This document shows, piece by piece, positions 1 through 5,867 of a stretch of DNA of 11,412 bases (positions are counted from its first letter, which is position 1; the number at the start of each line of letters is the position of its first letter). Under the pieces are notes generated by a model. It saw only the letters and a program-made list of their open reading frames with translations, did not search any database and had not been told where the DNA came from. Origin of the DNA: Deltaproteobacteria bacterium (GTDB lineage Bacteria; Desulfobacterota; Desulfarculia; Adiutricales; Adiutricaceae); assembly GCA_031277995.1 (NCBI GenBank), contig JAITLH010000064.1:1-11412 (forward strand), written 5' to 3'. The position numbers and the translations under genes were made by a program.

Positions 1-1212
1 CTACAAGGAGACGGACTTTTGATTTTGCTCAAAGACCGCGGACAATCGGAAGGGCCCGAATGACTCGGGGTTTATGGTGAAGTTCCAATCCCCATGGAAC
101 TCCGACGGGAGTAATTGCAATCCCCGCTCATCCTCGTTTGGGCGCGCTTGGGGCTGGAAATGGCTATGGTCTAGCCTAAGGCCCAGGGCCATGGTCCTGG
201 TTTCTTCTGGGGGGTTTAGTAACTTGGCCGAAACCTCATAGTCCCTTTCCGACTCGCCTTTCCAGTGGGACGAGACGAAGGAGAAAAGTCTTTGGCAGGG
301 CCGGTTCCATTTCGAGGTGCCCGGGGGGAAGCGGCAAAACTCGACCGGTAAGCCCAGGGTATTGGAAAGCTTTTGGATCTCGGCCTTCCAGGAAAATTTT
401 TGCGAGCCGCCGCAGCCGTCGGCGGTGATAAAGAGGCTGGTGGCCTGGGGAAAAAGTTCTTGGCCCTCGACTAGCCACCAACCCAGGAGGGAATCGACCG
501 TAAAACCCGGGGCTTCCATGGCCGTTTCGATATTGACCGTTTCCCTGGCCAAAAGCGGGTCGTAGACCCCGGTGGGGAATTCCCCGGCCAAAAGGCGATC
601 GATGCCGCCGCCCTTGGTTTGGCCATAGTCCCCGGTAAGGAGGATGGGGTCCCGGCGGCGGGTCTCGACGCTTACGACCGGTTGCCCGTCGTCTAGGCGA
701 TCCCTAACCCGGTTTTCCAGGTACTGAAACTGGGCCTGGCGATCGGGCTGCAGGCGGTTTTCGTCGTTACGGCGGGTGCCCTGGAGGTTGTAACCGTTTT
801 GCCTTAGGATCTGGGCCACCTTCTCATGGCTGATGCGGTGATGGGAGGCGGTGAGCTCTTGGGCCAGCTTGCGGGTGCTTTTGACGGTCCACAGGATATT
901 GGGGGTCTCGGTGGGGGCCGACTCCCTAAGGAGTCGATCCAAGCAAGACCAGATATCCGGGTCAACCCGCTCTACCCGGGGCCGACCCGCCCCGGAGCGG
1001 CGGGTTTTACCCGGCGCCAAAGGAGCCTCGTCAAGCTCCTTAATACCTTTGGTTATCGTGACCCGGGAAAGCCCGCAGGCCCGGCTAACCATTGAAATGC
1101 CACGGCGGCCAATCCGCCTGGCCTCGCTGGCGGCCACCAGTCGCCTCTCCCTTTCGCCAAGGTGAGGCCAAACGTTATTAAACATGCGTGACAAAGCGAT
1201 TTCGGTATCCAT
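1..1212 (-). CDS. ISAzo13-family transposase, catalytic residues altered
   Basis: A 403-residue protein, complete: ATG at 1210-1212 and TAG at 1-3 on the minus strand. Residues 38-60 look like a helix-turn-helix (ISMVSRACGLSRVTI). The rest follows the ISAzo13 transposase pattern: SVETRRRD (181-188), GVYDPL, a WW pair near 245, ITADGCGG (262-269) and FPPGTSKWN (295-303). The family normally reads SVDTKKKE, ITADxGGS and SKWNKIEHRLF, which supply the D-D-E triad. Here only the middle Asp (D265) is kept. The first Asp is Glu (E183) and the last Glu is Cys (C306, in WNRPCQRLF). The element is therefore probably inactive or repurposed, although no stop or frameshift interrupts it. The start is preceded by a weak GGTGG about 7 bases upstream. 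I could not define terminal inverted repeats, and one end of the element would lie outside the window. Family assignment is from recalled motifs. Confidence 0.85.
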   Translation of the reverse strand: MDTEIALSRMFNNVWPHLGERERRLVAASEARRIGRRGISMVSRACGLSRVTITKGIKELDEAPLAPGKTRRSGAGRPRVERVDPDIWSCLDRLLRESAPTETPNILWTVKSTRKLAQELTASHHRISHEKVAQILRQNGYNLQGTRRNDENRLQPDRQAQFQYLENRVRDRLDDGQPVVSVETRRRDPILLTGDYGQTKGGGIDRLLAGEFPTGVYDPLLARETVNIETAMEAPGFTVDSLLGWWLVEGQELFPQATSLFITADGCGGSQKFSWKAEIQKLSNTLGLPVEFCRFPPGTSKWNRPCQRLFSFVSSHWKGESERDYEVSAKLLNPPEETRTMALGLRLDHSHFQPQARPNEDERGLQLLPSEFHGDWNFTINPESFGPFRLSAVFEQNQKSVSL

Positions 1213-1287
1213 GATTATCCACCATAAAATATAGCGTTCGCGATTCCGGCCAGGCGAGACAGGCGTGATTAAGGCCGGTGGTAGGAG

Positions 1288-1734
1288 TTAGATGGCTGAA
1301 ATGACCCCCTGGCCCCAGGACTTAATGGCCTCGGTCGAGTCGCCGGGGTCGCCGTTTATTTTGAGCTTGCCGCCCACGACTTTGGAGCCCAGGTTAGTGA
1401 GTTTGTCGGTTATGGCGTCCACGGCCCCACAAAAATGGGTATAGTCCTCATCCCCACAGCCAAAGACGGCCGTTTTTACCCCCGAGGCCCCGATGGAGTC
1501 GAAGGACTCGAAGAGGGGGATGAAGTCGTCCTGAAGCTCGATTTCGTCCTGGCCCCACGTGGAACAGCCAAAGAGAACCAGGTCCTTGCCTTCGCAAAGA
1601 CCGGCGGCGGGAATGGCCCCGGCTTTGGCCGTTTGGACGCTATGCCCGGCGGCTTTAAGTTGCTCCGACAACTGGCCGGCCACCCACTCGGTATTCCCCG
1701 TGGTCGAACCGTAAACTATCAATACGTTACCCAT
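1288..1734 (-). CDS. Flavodoxin, short-chain Desulfovibrio type
   Basis: A 148-residue soluble FMN protein that carries electrons at low potential and commonly replaces ferredoxin under iron limitation. The FMN phosphate loop GSTTGNTE is at residues 9-16. The 60s loop CSTWGQDEIELQDDF begins at 57 and puts a Trp at position 60. The 90s loop FGCGDEDYTHFCGAVD puts a Tyr at 98. These are the FMN-sandwiching aromatics, at the same numbering as in Desulfovibrio vulgaris flavodoxin, which is also 148 residues long. The ATG at 1732-1734 has an excellent Shine-Dalgarno (AGGAAGGAG on the minus strand, about 7 bases upstream). The gene appears monocistronic: the transposase downstream begins 75 bases after its stop. 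A Fur-box-like site lies about 110 bases upstream of the start, fitting iron-dependent control. Identity is very secure; which redox partner it serves cannot be read here. Confidence 0.97.
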   Translation of the reverse strand: MGNVLIVYGSTTGNTEWVAGQLSEQLKAAGHSVQTAKAGAIPAAGLCEGKDLVLFGCSTWGQDEIELQDDFIPLFESFDSIGASGVKTAVFGCGDEDYTHFCGAVDAITDKLTNLGSKVVGGKLKINGDPGDSTEAIKSWGQGVISAI

Positions 1735-1846
1735 GCGATTCTCCTTCCTGGCGACCCCCTTCTGGGGCCGATCCGACTTAAGAGCCGTTTTGGATTGATG
1801 CTCCCTGGGGGAGCGATTTTGTTTCTCGACACGTTGCTAGTTTAAA

Positions 1847-1865
1847 ATAACTGATTCTCAATTGC
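1847..1865 (-). promoter_or_regulatory. Candidate Fur box upstream of flavodoxin
   Basis: On the minus strand the 19 bases read GCAATTGAGAATCAGTTAT. Against the classical Fur consensus GATAATGATAATCATTATC I count 11 of 19 matches, with the core TGAGAATCA differing from TGATAATCA at one position. A weak promoter overlaps it: TTGCTA as -35, about 18 bases, then TATTTT as -10, so a bound repressor would sit in the spacer. Flavodoxin genes are often Fur-regulated, which makes the position sensible. An adjacent 6-bp inverted repeat (AATTGC/GCAATT, 1860-1875) could belong to the same control region. Confidence 0.4.
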
Positions 1866-2068
1866 AATAGCAATTCGATATTTTAACGTCATGTTAAGAA
1901 AAATTTTTTTAAAAGAATATTTCGATACTTATCAAAAATTTGAGCCTAGGGTCCATGAAAAGTTACAAAAAAATTTTTTCTTCGGGCCAAAAAAATCCAT
2001 TTTTTAAAACCCACGTCATTAGCCGACTTCAGGGCCCATTCCCTCAATAGTGGCCTAAAATTGGCCCG

Positions 2069-2113
2069 TTTTGGGGCCCCAAAAACCACTTGTCAAAATA
2101 TGGTTTTTGACAA
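2069..2113. repeat. 16-bp perfect palindrome followed by a 9-bp stem-loop
   Basis: TTTTGGGGCCCCAAAA (2069-2084) is its own reverse complement. Six bases later TTGTCAAAA (2090-2098) pairs perfectly with TTTTGACAA (2105-2113) around a 6-base loop. T-rich sequence follows (2115-2130), so the second hairpin could act as a weak terminator on the plus strand. It could equally be part of a small mobile repeat; there is no gene immediately upstream on that strand for it to terminate. Confidence 0.6.
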
Positions 2114-2162
2114 AATTTTTACCCTTTTTTTCACCCCCCACCCCAAGTCGGCCGGCAATCCG

Positions 2163-2204
2163 CCCAAGGCCCAAGGCCCAAGGCCCTCGGCCCTCGGCCC
2201 TCGG
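2163..2204. repeat. Heptanucleotide tandem repeat, 3 x CCCAAGG then 3 x CCCTCGG
   Basis: Six exact heptads run without interruption: three copies of CCCAAGG (2163-2183) and three of CCCTCGG (2184-2204). The block is bounded by CCGCCC on the left and GGGCGG on the right, so the whole 49-base unit can also fold on itself with 5 of 7 pairs per heptad. It lies in non-coding DNA. A switch of unit in the middle of an otherwise perfect array suggests expansion of two variants by slippage. Confidence 0.9.
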
Positions 2205-2283
2205 GCGGTTTTGGGGGTTTAAAAATTTTCGTTTGGATATTTGCCAAAGGCCTTGGGCGCGAAGGGGCCAGGGGAAGGCGGGC

Positions 2284-2324
2284 AAACGCGACAAAACCAA
2301 GCTAGGCAGGGTTTGGTCGCGTTT
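2284..2324. repeat. Long imperfect inverted repeat (15-bp stem, 11-base loop)
   Basis: AAACGCGACAAAACC (2284-2298) pairs with GGTTTGGTCGCGTTT (2310-2324) with a single mismatch, around an 11-base loop. A T run occurs about 18 bases further on (2342-2347), too far for a standard terminator. It stands 200 bases ahead of the ISL3 transposase start and may be a REP-like element or a part of the insertion sequence. Confidence 0.7.
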
Positions 2325-2525
2325 GGGGCTAAGGGGGAGAGGGGTTTTTTACCTTTGATTGGGTTGGGTTTAATCGAGAACAAATGAAATAAAAGCGCGA
2401 CAACGTTAACCAAAAATTAAGGAAGGAGTCGTATCGATTGGAAAAAAAGCGACTTGACGTTGAAAAAAAGGGCCTATCGTGGTTTAATGGGCAACGGGAA
2501 AAAAAAATAGGCCGGAGCCAAACTT

Positions 2526-3779
2526 ATGCCAAAAAATCCAGAAGAAAGCGTTGACGTTCAACCGCGGTTATTAGTCGTGAGCCAGGGCGTGGAATCCCTT
2601 AACTACATAGGCGTAAAAAGGGTTGGGGAAGGTTTTGAAATGGACTGTGAGGTTAAGGCCGAAGCCGCGGTTTGCCCCTCTTGCGGCTCCAAGGACGTGT
2701 CGGTAAAAGAAAACGTCAGGCGAGTCTTTAGGGGAGCGCCCTTGAATCGCTCCCAGGTGGAAGTCGTTTGCCAAATCCCGATAGTCAAATGTCACTCTTG
2801 TAGGAAAACAAGAGAAGTGGATATCGACTTTGCCGATAAAAAGAAGAAATATACAAAAGCTTTTTATTCTTATTTTATAAAAGCGCTTGATAGTACATCT
2901 ATTACCGTATTTAATAAGGTTTTTGGTGTTCCTTTAGATATTTGTTATTTGGCTTTCACTGATTATTTACATCAAGAATATGTTAGTAACAAAATTAGCA
3001 ATGTAAAAGAAATAATCATCGATGATATATTGATAAATAACGGCGACATCGGTTTTACCATAGTCATGGATCTTGAGACAAAAAGAGTTTTGTCGGTAGG
3101 CCAAGGCCATGCCCCTGACGCTTTGGACGAATTTTGGGCGCTACTTGGGCCCAGGGAAGCCAAAAAAATCAAGGCCGTGGCCCTTGACCCGAACGCTTCC
3201 TACGTAAGTTCGGTCGCCTCTAACTTGCGAAACGCCTCCATCATTTTCGATCGGTTTCATGTCGAAAAACTAATGGACCAACGCGCCGGCCTGGAAAAAA
3301 AATACATCTTCTCCAGTTCCTCGGCTGACCAAAAATATCTAATCGAGGCCGATGAGTTCGCCACGATGGAATACAACGCGTTTATGGATCCGCAGGATCG
3401 GCTTGATTTATTGCGCGAAATTACCGAACCCCTAACCTTGGCCTTTATTCTGCACGAAGATCTCGCCAGGATATGGAGGCGACAAACCAGGGAAACGGCG
3501 ACCAATTTCTTAACCTCTTGGATAGAAAAATTCATTGATTACGATAACCCTATCGTTAAACAAATGACCGAATGTATTGACAAATATAGTGAGGAAATTC
3601 TTAATTGGTTTGACAATAAAGTAAACGTTAAGCCTTTACAAGATTTTTATAAAAAAGTTGCCGAAATAGATCTCACTATAGATAAGTATAGGGATATAGA
3701 TTATTATAAACTTGTGTTTTTAGGTCTTCATGACCCTAAAATCATTCGGGCCATTGACCAACCCCCACTGTGGTGGTGA
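2526..3779 (+). CDS. ISL3-family transposase, active-site Glu not conserved
   Basis: A 417-residue protein with the ISL3 layout. An N-terminal zinc-binding region has C50-x2-C53 and C89-x2-C92. A helical DNA-binding region spans about 108-150. The DDE domain follows: IIIDDIL (first Asp D166), KAVALDPNASY (second Asp D221) and FDRFHVEKLM (241-250). The C-terminal helical part resembles other ISL3 proteins up to DIDYYKLVFLGLHDPK. Family members normally have N-x-(P/V)-(L/V)-E-G-x-N near the end; here the segment reads NVKPLQDFYKK, so the expected Glu aligns with Q372. Activity is doubtful. The ATG has GGAG 8 bases upstream (2514-2517). Base composition is patchy: about 2830-3080 and 3530-3735 are much more AT-rich than the rest of the frame. 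Terminal repeats were not identified. Family call firm, functional state inferred. Confidence 0.85.
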   Translation: MPKNPEESVDVQPRLLVVSQGVESLNYIGVKRVGEGFEMDCEVKAEAAVCPSCGSKDVSVKENVRRVFRGAPLNRSQVEVVCQIPIVKCHSCRKTREVDIDFADKKKKYTKAFYSYFIKALDSTSITVFNKVFGVPLDICYLAFTDYLHQEYVSNKISNVKEIIIDDILINNGDIGFTIVMDLETKRVLSVGQGHAPDALDEFWALLGPREAKKIKAVALDPNASYVSSVASNLRNASIIFDRFHVEKLMDQRAGLEKKYIFSSSSADQKYLIEADEFATMEYNAFMDPQDRLDLLREITEPLTLAFILHEDLARIWRRQTRETATNFLTSWIEKFIDYDNPIVKQMTECIDKYSEEILNWFDNKVNVKPLQDFYKKVAEIDLTIDKYRDIDYYKLVFLGLHDPKIIRAIDQPPLWW

Positions 3780-3801
3780 TTTGGCCAAAACCGCTCCCTG
3801 T

Positions 3802-3876
3802 CCGCCCCGGGGCGGGCCAAGGCTCGCTTCCCCAAGGCTCGCGGCCCAAAGCCTTAGGGCCCAAAGCCACAAGGCC
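3802..3876. repeat. GC palindrome and degenerate 15-bp tandem repeat
   Basis: CCGCCCCGGGGCGG (3802-3815) is a perfect palindrome. It is followed by four units with a 15-base period: CCAAGGCTCGCTTCC (3817), CCAAGGCTCGCGGCC (3832), CAAAGCCTTAGGGCC (3847) and CAAAGCCACAAGGCC (3862). Units 1-2 and units 3-4 are closest to each other. The array lies in non-coding DNA just after the transposase stop. Confidence 0.75.
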
Positions 3877-4046
3877 AAGCTTACCTTGACACCAGGCCGT
3901 CCGGTCTGCCAAAATAAACATGGCGGACGCGGTCAACCCTTCGCCCTCCCCATGGCCGGGCCTTTCGCTGGAGATTTTTATCCAACCGGTAATTTCGTTT
4001 CGAAATTAAATTCAACCCCTAAATTAGAATTTTAATTTTGATATTT

Positions 4047-4102
4047 TGAGTAAAAACATTTGATTTATCTTACTAACGTTGGCTTTGTTTCGTTTTTACT
4101 CA
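4047..4102. promoter_or_regulatory. 11-bp perfect inverted repeat upstream of citD
   Basis: TGAGTAAAAAC (4047-4057) and GTTTTTACTCA (4092-4102) are exact reverse complements separated by 34 bases of AT-rich DNA. The spacing is about three to four helical turns centre to centre, which suits two half-sites of a looping or multimeric regulator. It could also be the ends of a very small mobile repeat. It lies about 260 bases before citD in the most promoter-like part of the leader. No citrate regulator gene is present in the window to connect with it. Confidence 0.45.
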
Positions 4103-4140
4103 TTAGGGGCTTTTTATTGCCTGAAATCGGGAAACCCAAA

Positions 4141-4156
4141 AACGGCCATGGCCGTT
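4141..4156. promoter_or_regulatory. Perfect 16-bp palindrome in the cit leader
   Basis: AACGGCCATGGCCGTT is fully self-complementary. It is followed by GGAC and then GTTTTTAA, so if transcribed it could form a short hairpin near a T run. As DNA it has the form of an operator for a dimeric regulator. Either reading would place it in control of the cit operon starting 200 bases downstream. The sequence alone does not decide between them. Confidence 0.4.
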
Positions 4157-4360
4157 GGACGTTTTTAAGCCCCGTCTGACTTTCGGGGCCAAGCCGGTCG
4201 GGCCTATGGGCCAGGCGTAAGGGCCAAGGCCGGGCGGTCTTGGGGAAGACGTGGTTAAGAAGCTAGGCTTAGGAATACGGACGCTGGGAAAAGCGTAAAA
4301 TTTAGGGATTTTTGGTGGGGCGTAAACGAGCCGCGTCACTTTTTTAAGGAGACTTGATAA

Positions 4361-4651
4361 TTGAAAAGCGTATTAAAGCCCGCCCAGGCGGGGACATTGG
4401 AATCCAACGACATCATGATCATCGTTGAGCCCGGGGCCAACGGGATCGTTTTGGAACTGGAGAGTATCGTAAAAAAGCAATATGGGGAGTCCATACGCCA
4501 GACCATCGTGGAAACCGTCAAGTCCTATGGCCTGAGCGATTTGAACGTCAAGGCCATCGATAAGGGCGCCCTCGATTACGCCATCAGGGCCAGGCTGGTC
4601 ACGGCCCTGTCCAGGGCCGGGGTTGGGCCGGAAAGGGAGGGTAAGGCATGA
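4361..4651 (+). CDS. citD: Citrate lyase acyl carrier protein (gamma subunit)
   Basis: A 96-residue acyl carrier subunit of citrate lyase. It carries the 2'-(5''-triphosphoribosyl)-3'-dephospho-CoA group on which acetyl and citryl thioesters are exchanged. The attachment motif AGTLESNDIMI is at residues 10-20, giving Ser15 as the modified residue (Ser14 in E. coli CitD). The conserved VEKQFG-like segment appears as VKKQYGESIRQTI, and the C-terminal DKGALDYAIRARL is typical. The start is TTG at 4361, chosen because AAGGAG lies 9 bases upstream and the N-terminus then matches the family. Length is normal. The stop overlaps the citE start (ATGA at 4648-4651), so the two are translationally coupled. 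It is the first gene of the operon here, whereas citC usually precedes citD. Confidence 0.96.
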   Translation: MKSVLKPAQAGTLESNDIMIIVEPGANGIVLELESIVKKQYGESIRQTIVETVKSYGLSDLNVKAIDKGALDYAIRARLVTALSRAGVGPEREGKA

Positions 4652-5523
4652 TAGTTAGACGTTCCGCGTTGTTCGTTCCGGGCAATAACCCCGGCATGCT
4701 TCAGACGGCCGGGCTTTTTGGGGCGGACGTGGTCATTTTGGATCTAGAGGACGCCGTGGCCCCAAACGAGAAAGACGCGGCCAGGGAGCTGGTGGCCAGG
4801 GCCTTGGTTACCATCGATTACGGCCAAGCCCAAAAATGCGTTCGCCTTAATTCCCTCGACACTTTTTGCGCCGACGATTTAAAGGAGATCGTCCCCAGCC
4901 AACCCGATTTGTTGATGCTCCCCAAGGTCCATAGGGCCTCGGACATAAAGGATCTGGCCGGCCAATTGGACGATCTGGAAAGGCCCTCGCAAAAAAGAAT
5001 CGAGATCTTGGCCATCATCGAAAGCCCCCAGGGCTTGGCCGAGGTTTACGAAATCGCCAGATCCCACTATCGCTTGATGGGCTTACTCATGGGCGCCGAG
5101 GATTACACGGCCATGGTGGGATCGCTTAGGACCAAAGGCGGGGAAGAGATCGCCGTGGCCAGATCCTTACTGGTTAACGCCTGCGCCGCGGCCGGGATAG
5201 AGTCCTTTGACGCCGTTTTTACCGACGCGAACGACGAGGAAGGCTTGATTAAAGACACGAAACTTGCCAAAAACCTAGGTTTTACCGGGAAGGGCGCCAT
5301 TAACCCCCGCCAAGTAAAGCCCATAAACGAGACCTTCAACCCCAGCGCGACGGAGATAGATTACGCCCGGAGGATCTTGAAGGCCTTACGCCAGGCCGAA
5401 AAGGAAGGATCGGGGGTGGCCTCGGTGGGCGGGAAGATGGTTGACGCTCCCGTGGCCAAAAGGGCCGTGAACGTCATGAATTTGGCCCGCCGGCTTAAGC
5501 TAATTGGCCAAGGGGACGATTAG
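4648..5523 (+). CDS. citE: Citrate lyase beta subunit (citryl-ACP lyase)
   Basis: A 291-residue TIM-barrel protein of the CitE/HpcH family. It cleaves citryl-S-CitD to acetyl-S-CitD and oxaloacetate, with Mg2+. It begins RRSALFVPGNNPGML, the usual CitE opening, followed by VVILDLEDAVAPNEKDAAR (34-52). CVRLNSLDT carries the substrate-binding Arg, IIESPQGLAEVYEIA the metal-binding Glu, and GAEDYTAMVG the metal-binding Asp. FTGKGAINPRQV near the C-terminus is also characteristic. The ATG overlaps the citD stop, and GGGAGG lies 7 bases upstream. Length is normal, with no sign of decay. A 10-bp tandem repeat begins at the stop codon, and the 344-base gap to citF is unusual, because citE and citF are normally adjacent. 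Confidence 0.97.
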   Translation: MIVRRSALFVPGNNPGMLQTAGLFGADVVILDLEDAVAPNEKDAARELVARALVTIDYGQAQKCVRLNSLDTFCADDLKEIVPSQPDLLMLPKVHRASDIKDLAGQLDDLERPSQKRIEILAIIESPQGLAEVYEIARSHYRLMGLLMGAEDYTAMVGSLRTKGGEEIAVARSLLVNACAAAGIESFDAVFTDANDEEGLIKDTKLAKNLGFTGKGAINPRQVKPINETFNPSATEIDYARRILKALRQAEKEGSGVASVGGKMVDAPVAKRAVNVMNLARRLKLIGQGDD

Positions 5524-5572
5524 GTGGCCCAAGGTGGCCTAAGGCGGCCTAAGGTGGCCTAAAATGGCCTAA
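5523..5572. repeat. 10-bp tandem repeat, five copies (GGTGGCCTAA)
   Basis: Five consecutive decamers begin at the last base of the citE stop codon: GGTGGCCCAA, GGTGGCCTAA, GGCGGCCTAA, GGTGGCCTAA and AATGGCCTAA. A sixth partial copy (GGCGG) follows. The period of ten is close to one DNA turn. The array lies between two genes of one operon, so it would be transcribed. Confidence 0.92.
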
Positions 5573-5867
5573 GGCGGAAGCGCCCGAAAAAAGCTTGGCC
5601 TTAAAGCGTTTTGGTAAAACGATAAAAAAATCAAACGATTATAGTATCAAATGGGCGAAAACTTAATGGGCCTAGAAAAAGCCGGTCTCGGGGCTAACCG
5701 TTACGGGAAGATTTAAGCTAGACGGGGCCAATTAGTTGGCCTTTCTAGCCGGGGACGATATTTACCTTAGTCGCCAAAGGTTTCGCGGCTAGGCCATCGT
5801 TCCAAGGCGCTTGGCATCATCGATGGAAAATCGTGCCCGAGGGTCTGGGAACGGAGAGAGAAATAAA
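5524..5867. other. Long spacer inside the operon between citE and citF
   Basis: These 344 bases hold no recognisable gene. They contain the 10-bp tandem repeat, a small hairpin (CGTTTT/AAAACG, 5607-5621), a larger hairpin at 5717-5749 and the citF leader with its ribosome binding site. No clear promoter was identified, so I read citF as transcribed from the same upstream promoter as citDE. An internal promoter remains possible in the AT-rich part around 5620-5660. Confidence 0.55.
5717..5749. repeat. Stem-loop in the citE-citF spacer
   Basis: GCTAGA (5717-5722) pairs with TCTAGC (5744-5749), and inside it GGCCAA pairs with TTGGCC around a TTAG loop, with a small 3/2 internal loop. No T run follows, so it is not a standard terminator. 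It may be an mRNA processing or stability element between citE and citF. Confidence 0.5.

Larger units (their letters stand above)
1735..2525. other. Gene-free stretch between flavodoxin and ISL3 transposase
   Basis: I see no credible gene in these 790 bases; the open frames are low-complexity and lack recognisable motifs. The part next to flavodoxin (1735-1850) is its leader. From about 1850 to 2010 the DNA is strongly AT-rich with A and T runs. From 2040 to 2350 it is a cluster of palindromes, hairpins and a GC-rich tandem repeat, listed separately. From 2395 to 2525 it is A-rich leader ahead of the transposase, including two similar tracts (TTGGAAAAAAAGCG and TTGAAAAAAAGGG). Some of this may be the left non-coding end of the ISL3 element, but no terminal inverted repeat was found to prove it. 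Confidence 0.6.
3780..4360. other. Gene-free stretch and leader of the cit operon
   Basis: No gene is visible in these 580 bases. The first 100 bases are GC-rich with a palindrome and a 15-bp tandem repeat. About 3990-4100 is AT-rich and is the likeliest place for the cit promoter, although no convincing -35/-10 pair stands out. A long inverted repeat and a perfect palindrome lie in this half and are candidate regulator sites. The last bases hold the citD ribosome binding site (AAGGAG, 4346-4351). Confidence 0.6.

Noticed and set aside
1213..1287. Terminator after flavodoxin formed by CCGGCC and GGCCGG
   Set aside because: Only a 6-bp stem with a loop of about 21 bases and no T run.
1435..1845. 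136-codon open frame on the plus strand across flavodoxin
   Set aside because: Antisense shadow of a firmly identified flavodoxin gene, with no recognisable motif.
2163..2204. CRISPR array
   Set aside because: Units are 7 bp and contiguous, with no spacers and no cas genes; the 10, 15 and 26-bp arrays fail for the same reason.
2071..2358. 95-codon open frame on the plus strand
   Set aside because: Runs through palindromes and the heptad repeat; the product is a low-complexity Pro/Arg/Gly string without a convincing start.
1850..4030. Exact ends of the ISL3 element
   Set aside because: I looked for matching terminal inverted repeats and a target duplication around the gene and found none convincing.
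3730..4035. 101-codon open frame overlapping the transposase end
   Set aside because: Covers the 15-bp repeats and has no family resemblance or ribosome site.
5811..5867. Upstream TTG start for citF adding 19 residues
   Set aside because: No ribosome site and no family match; the ATG at 5868 has a good site and gives the normal length.
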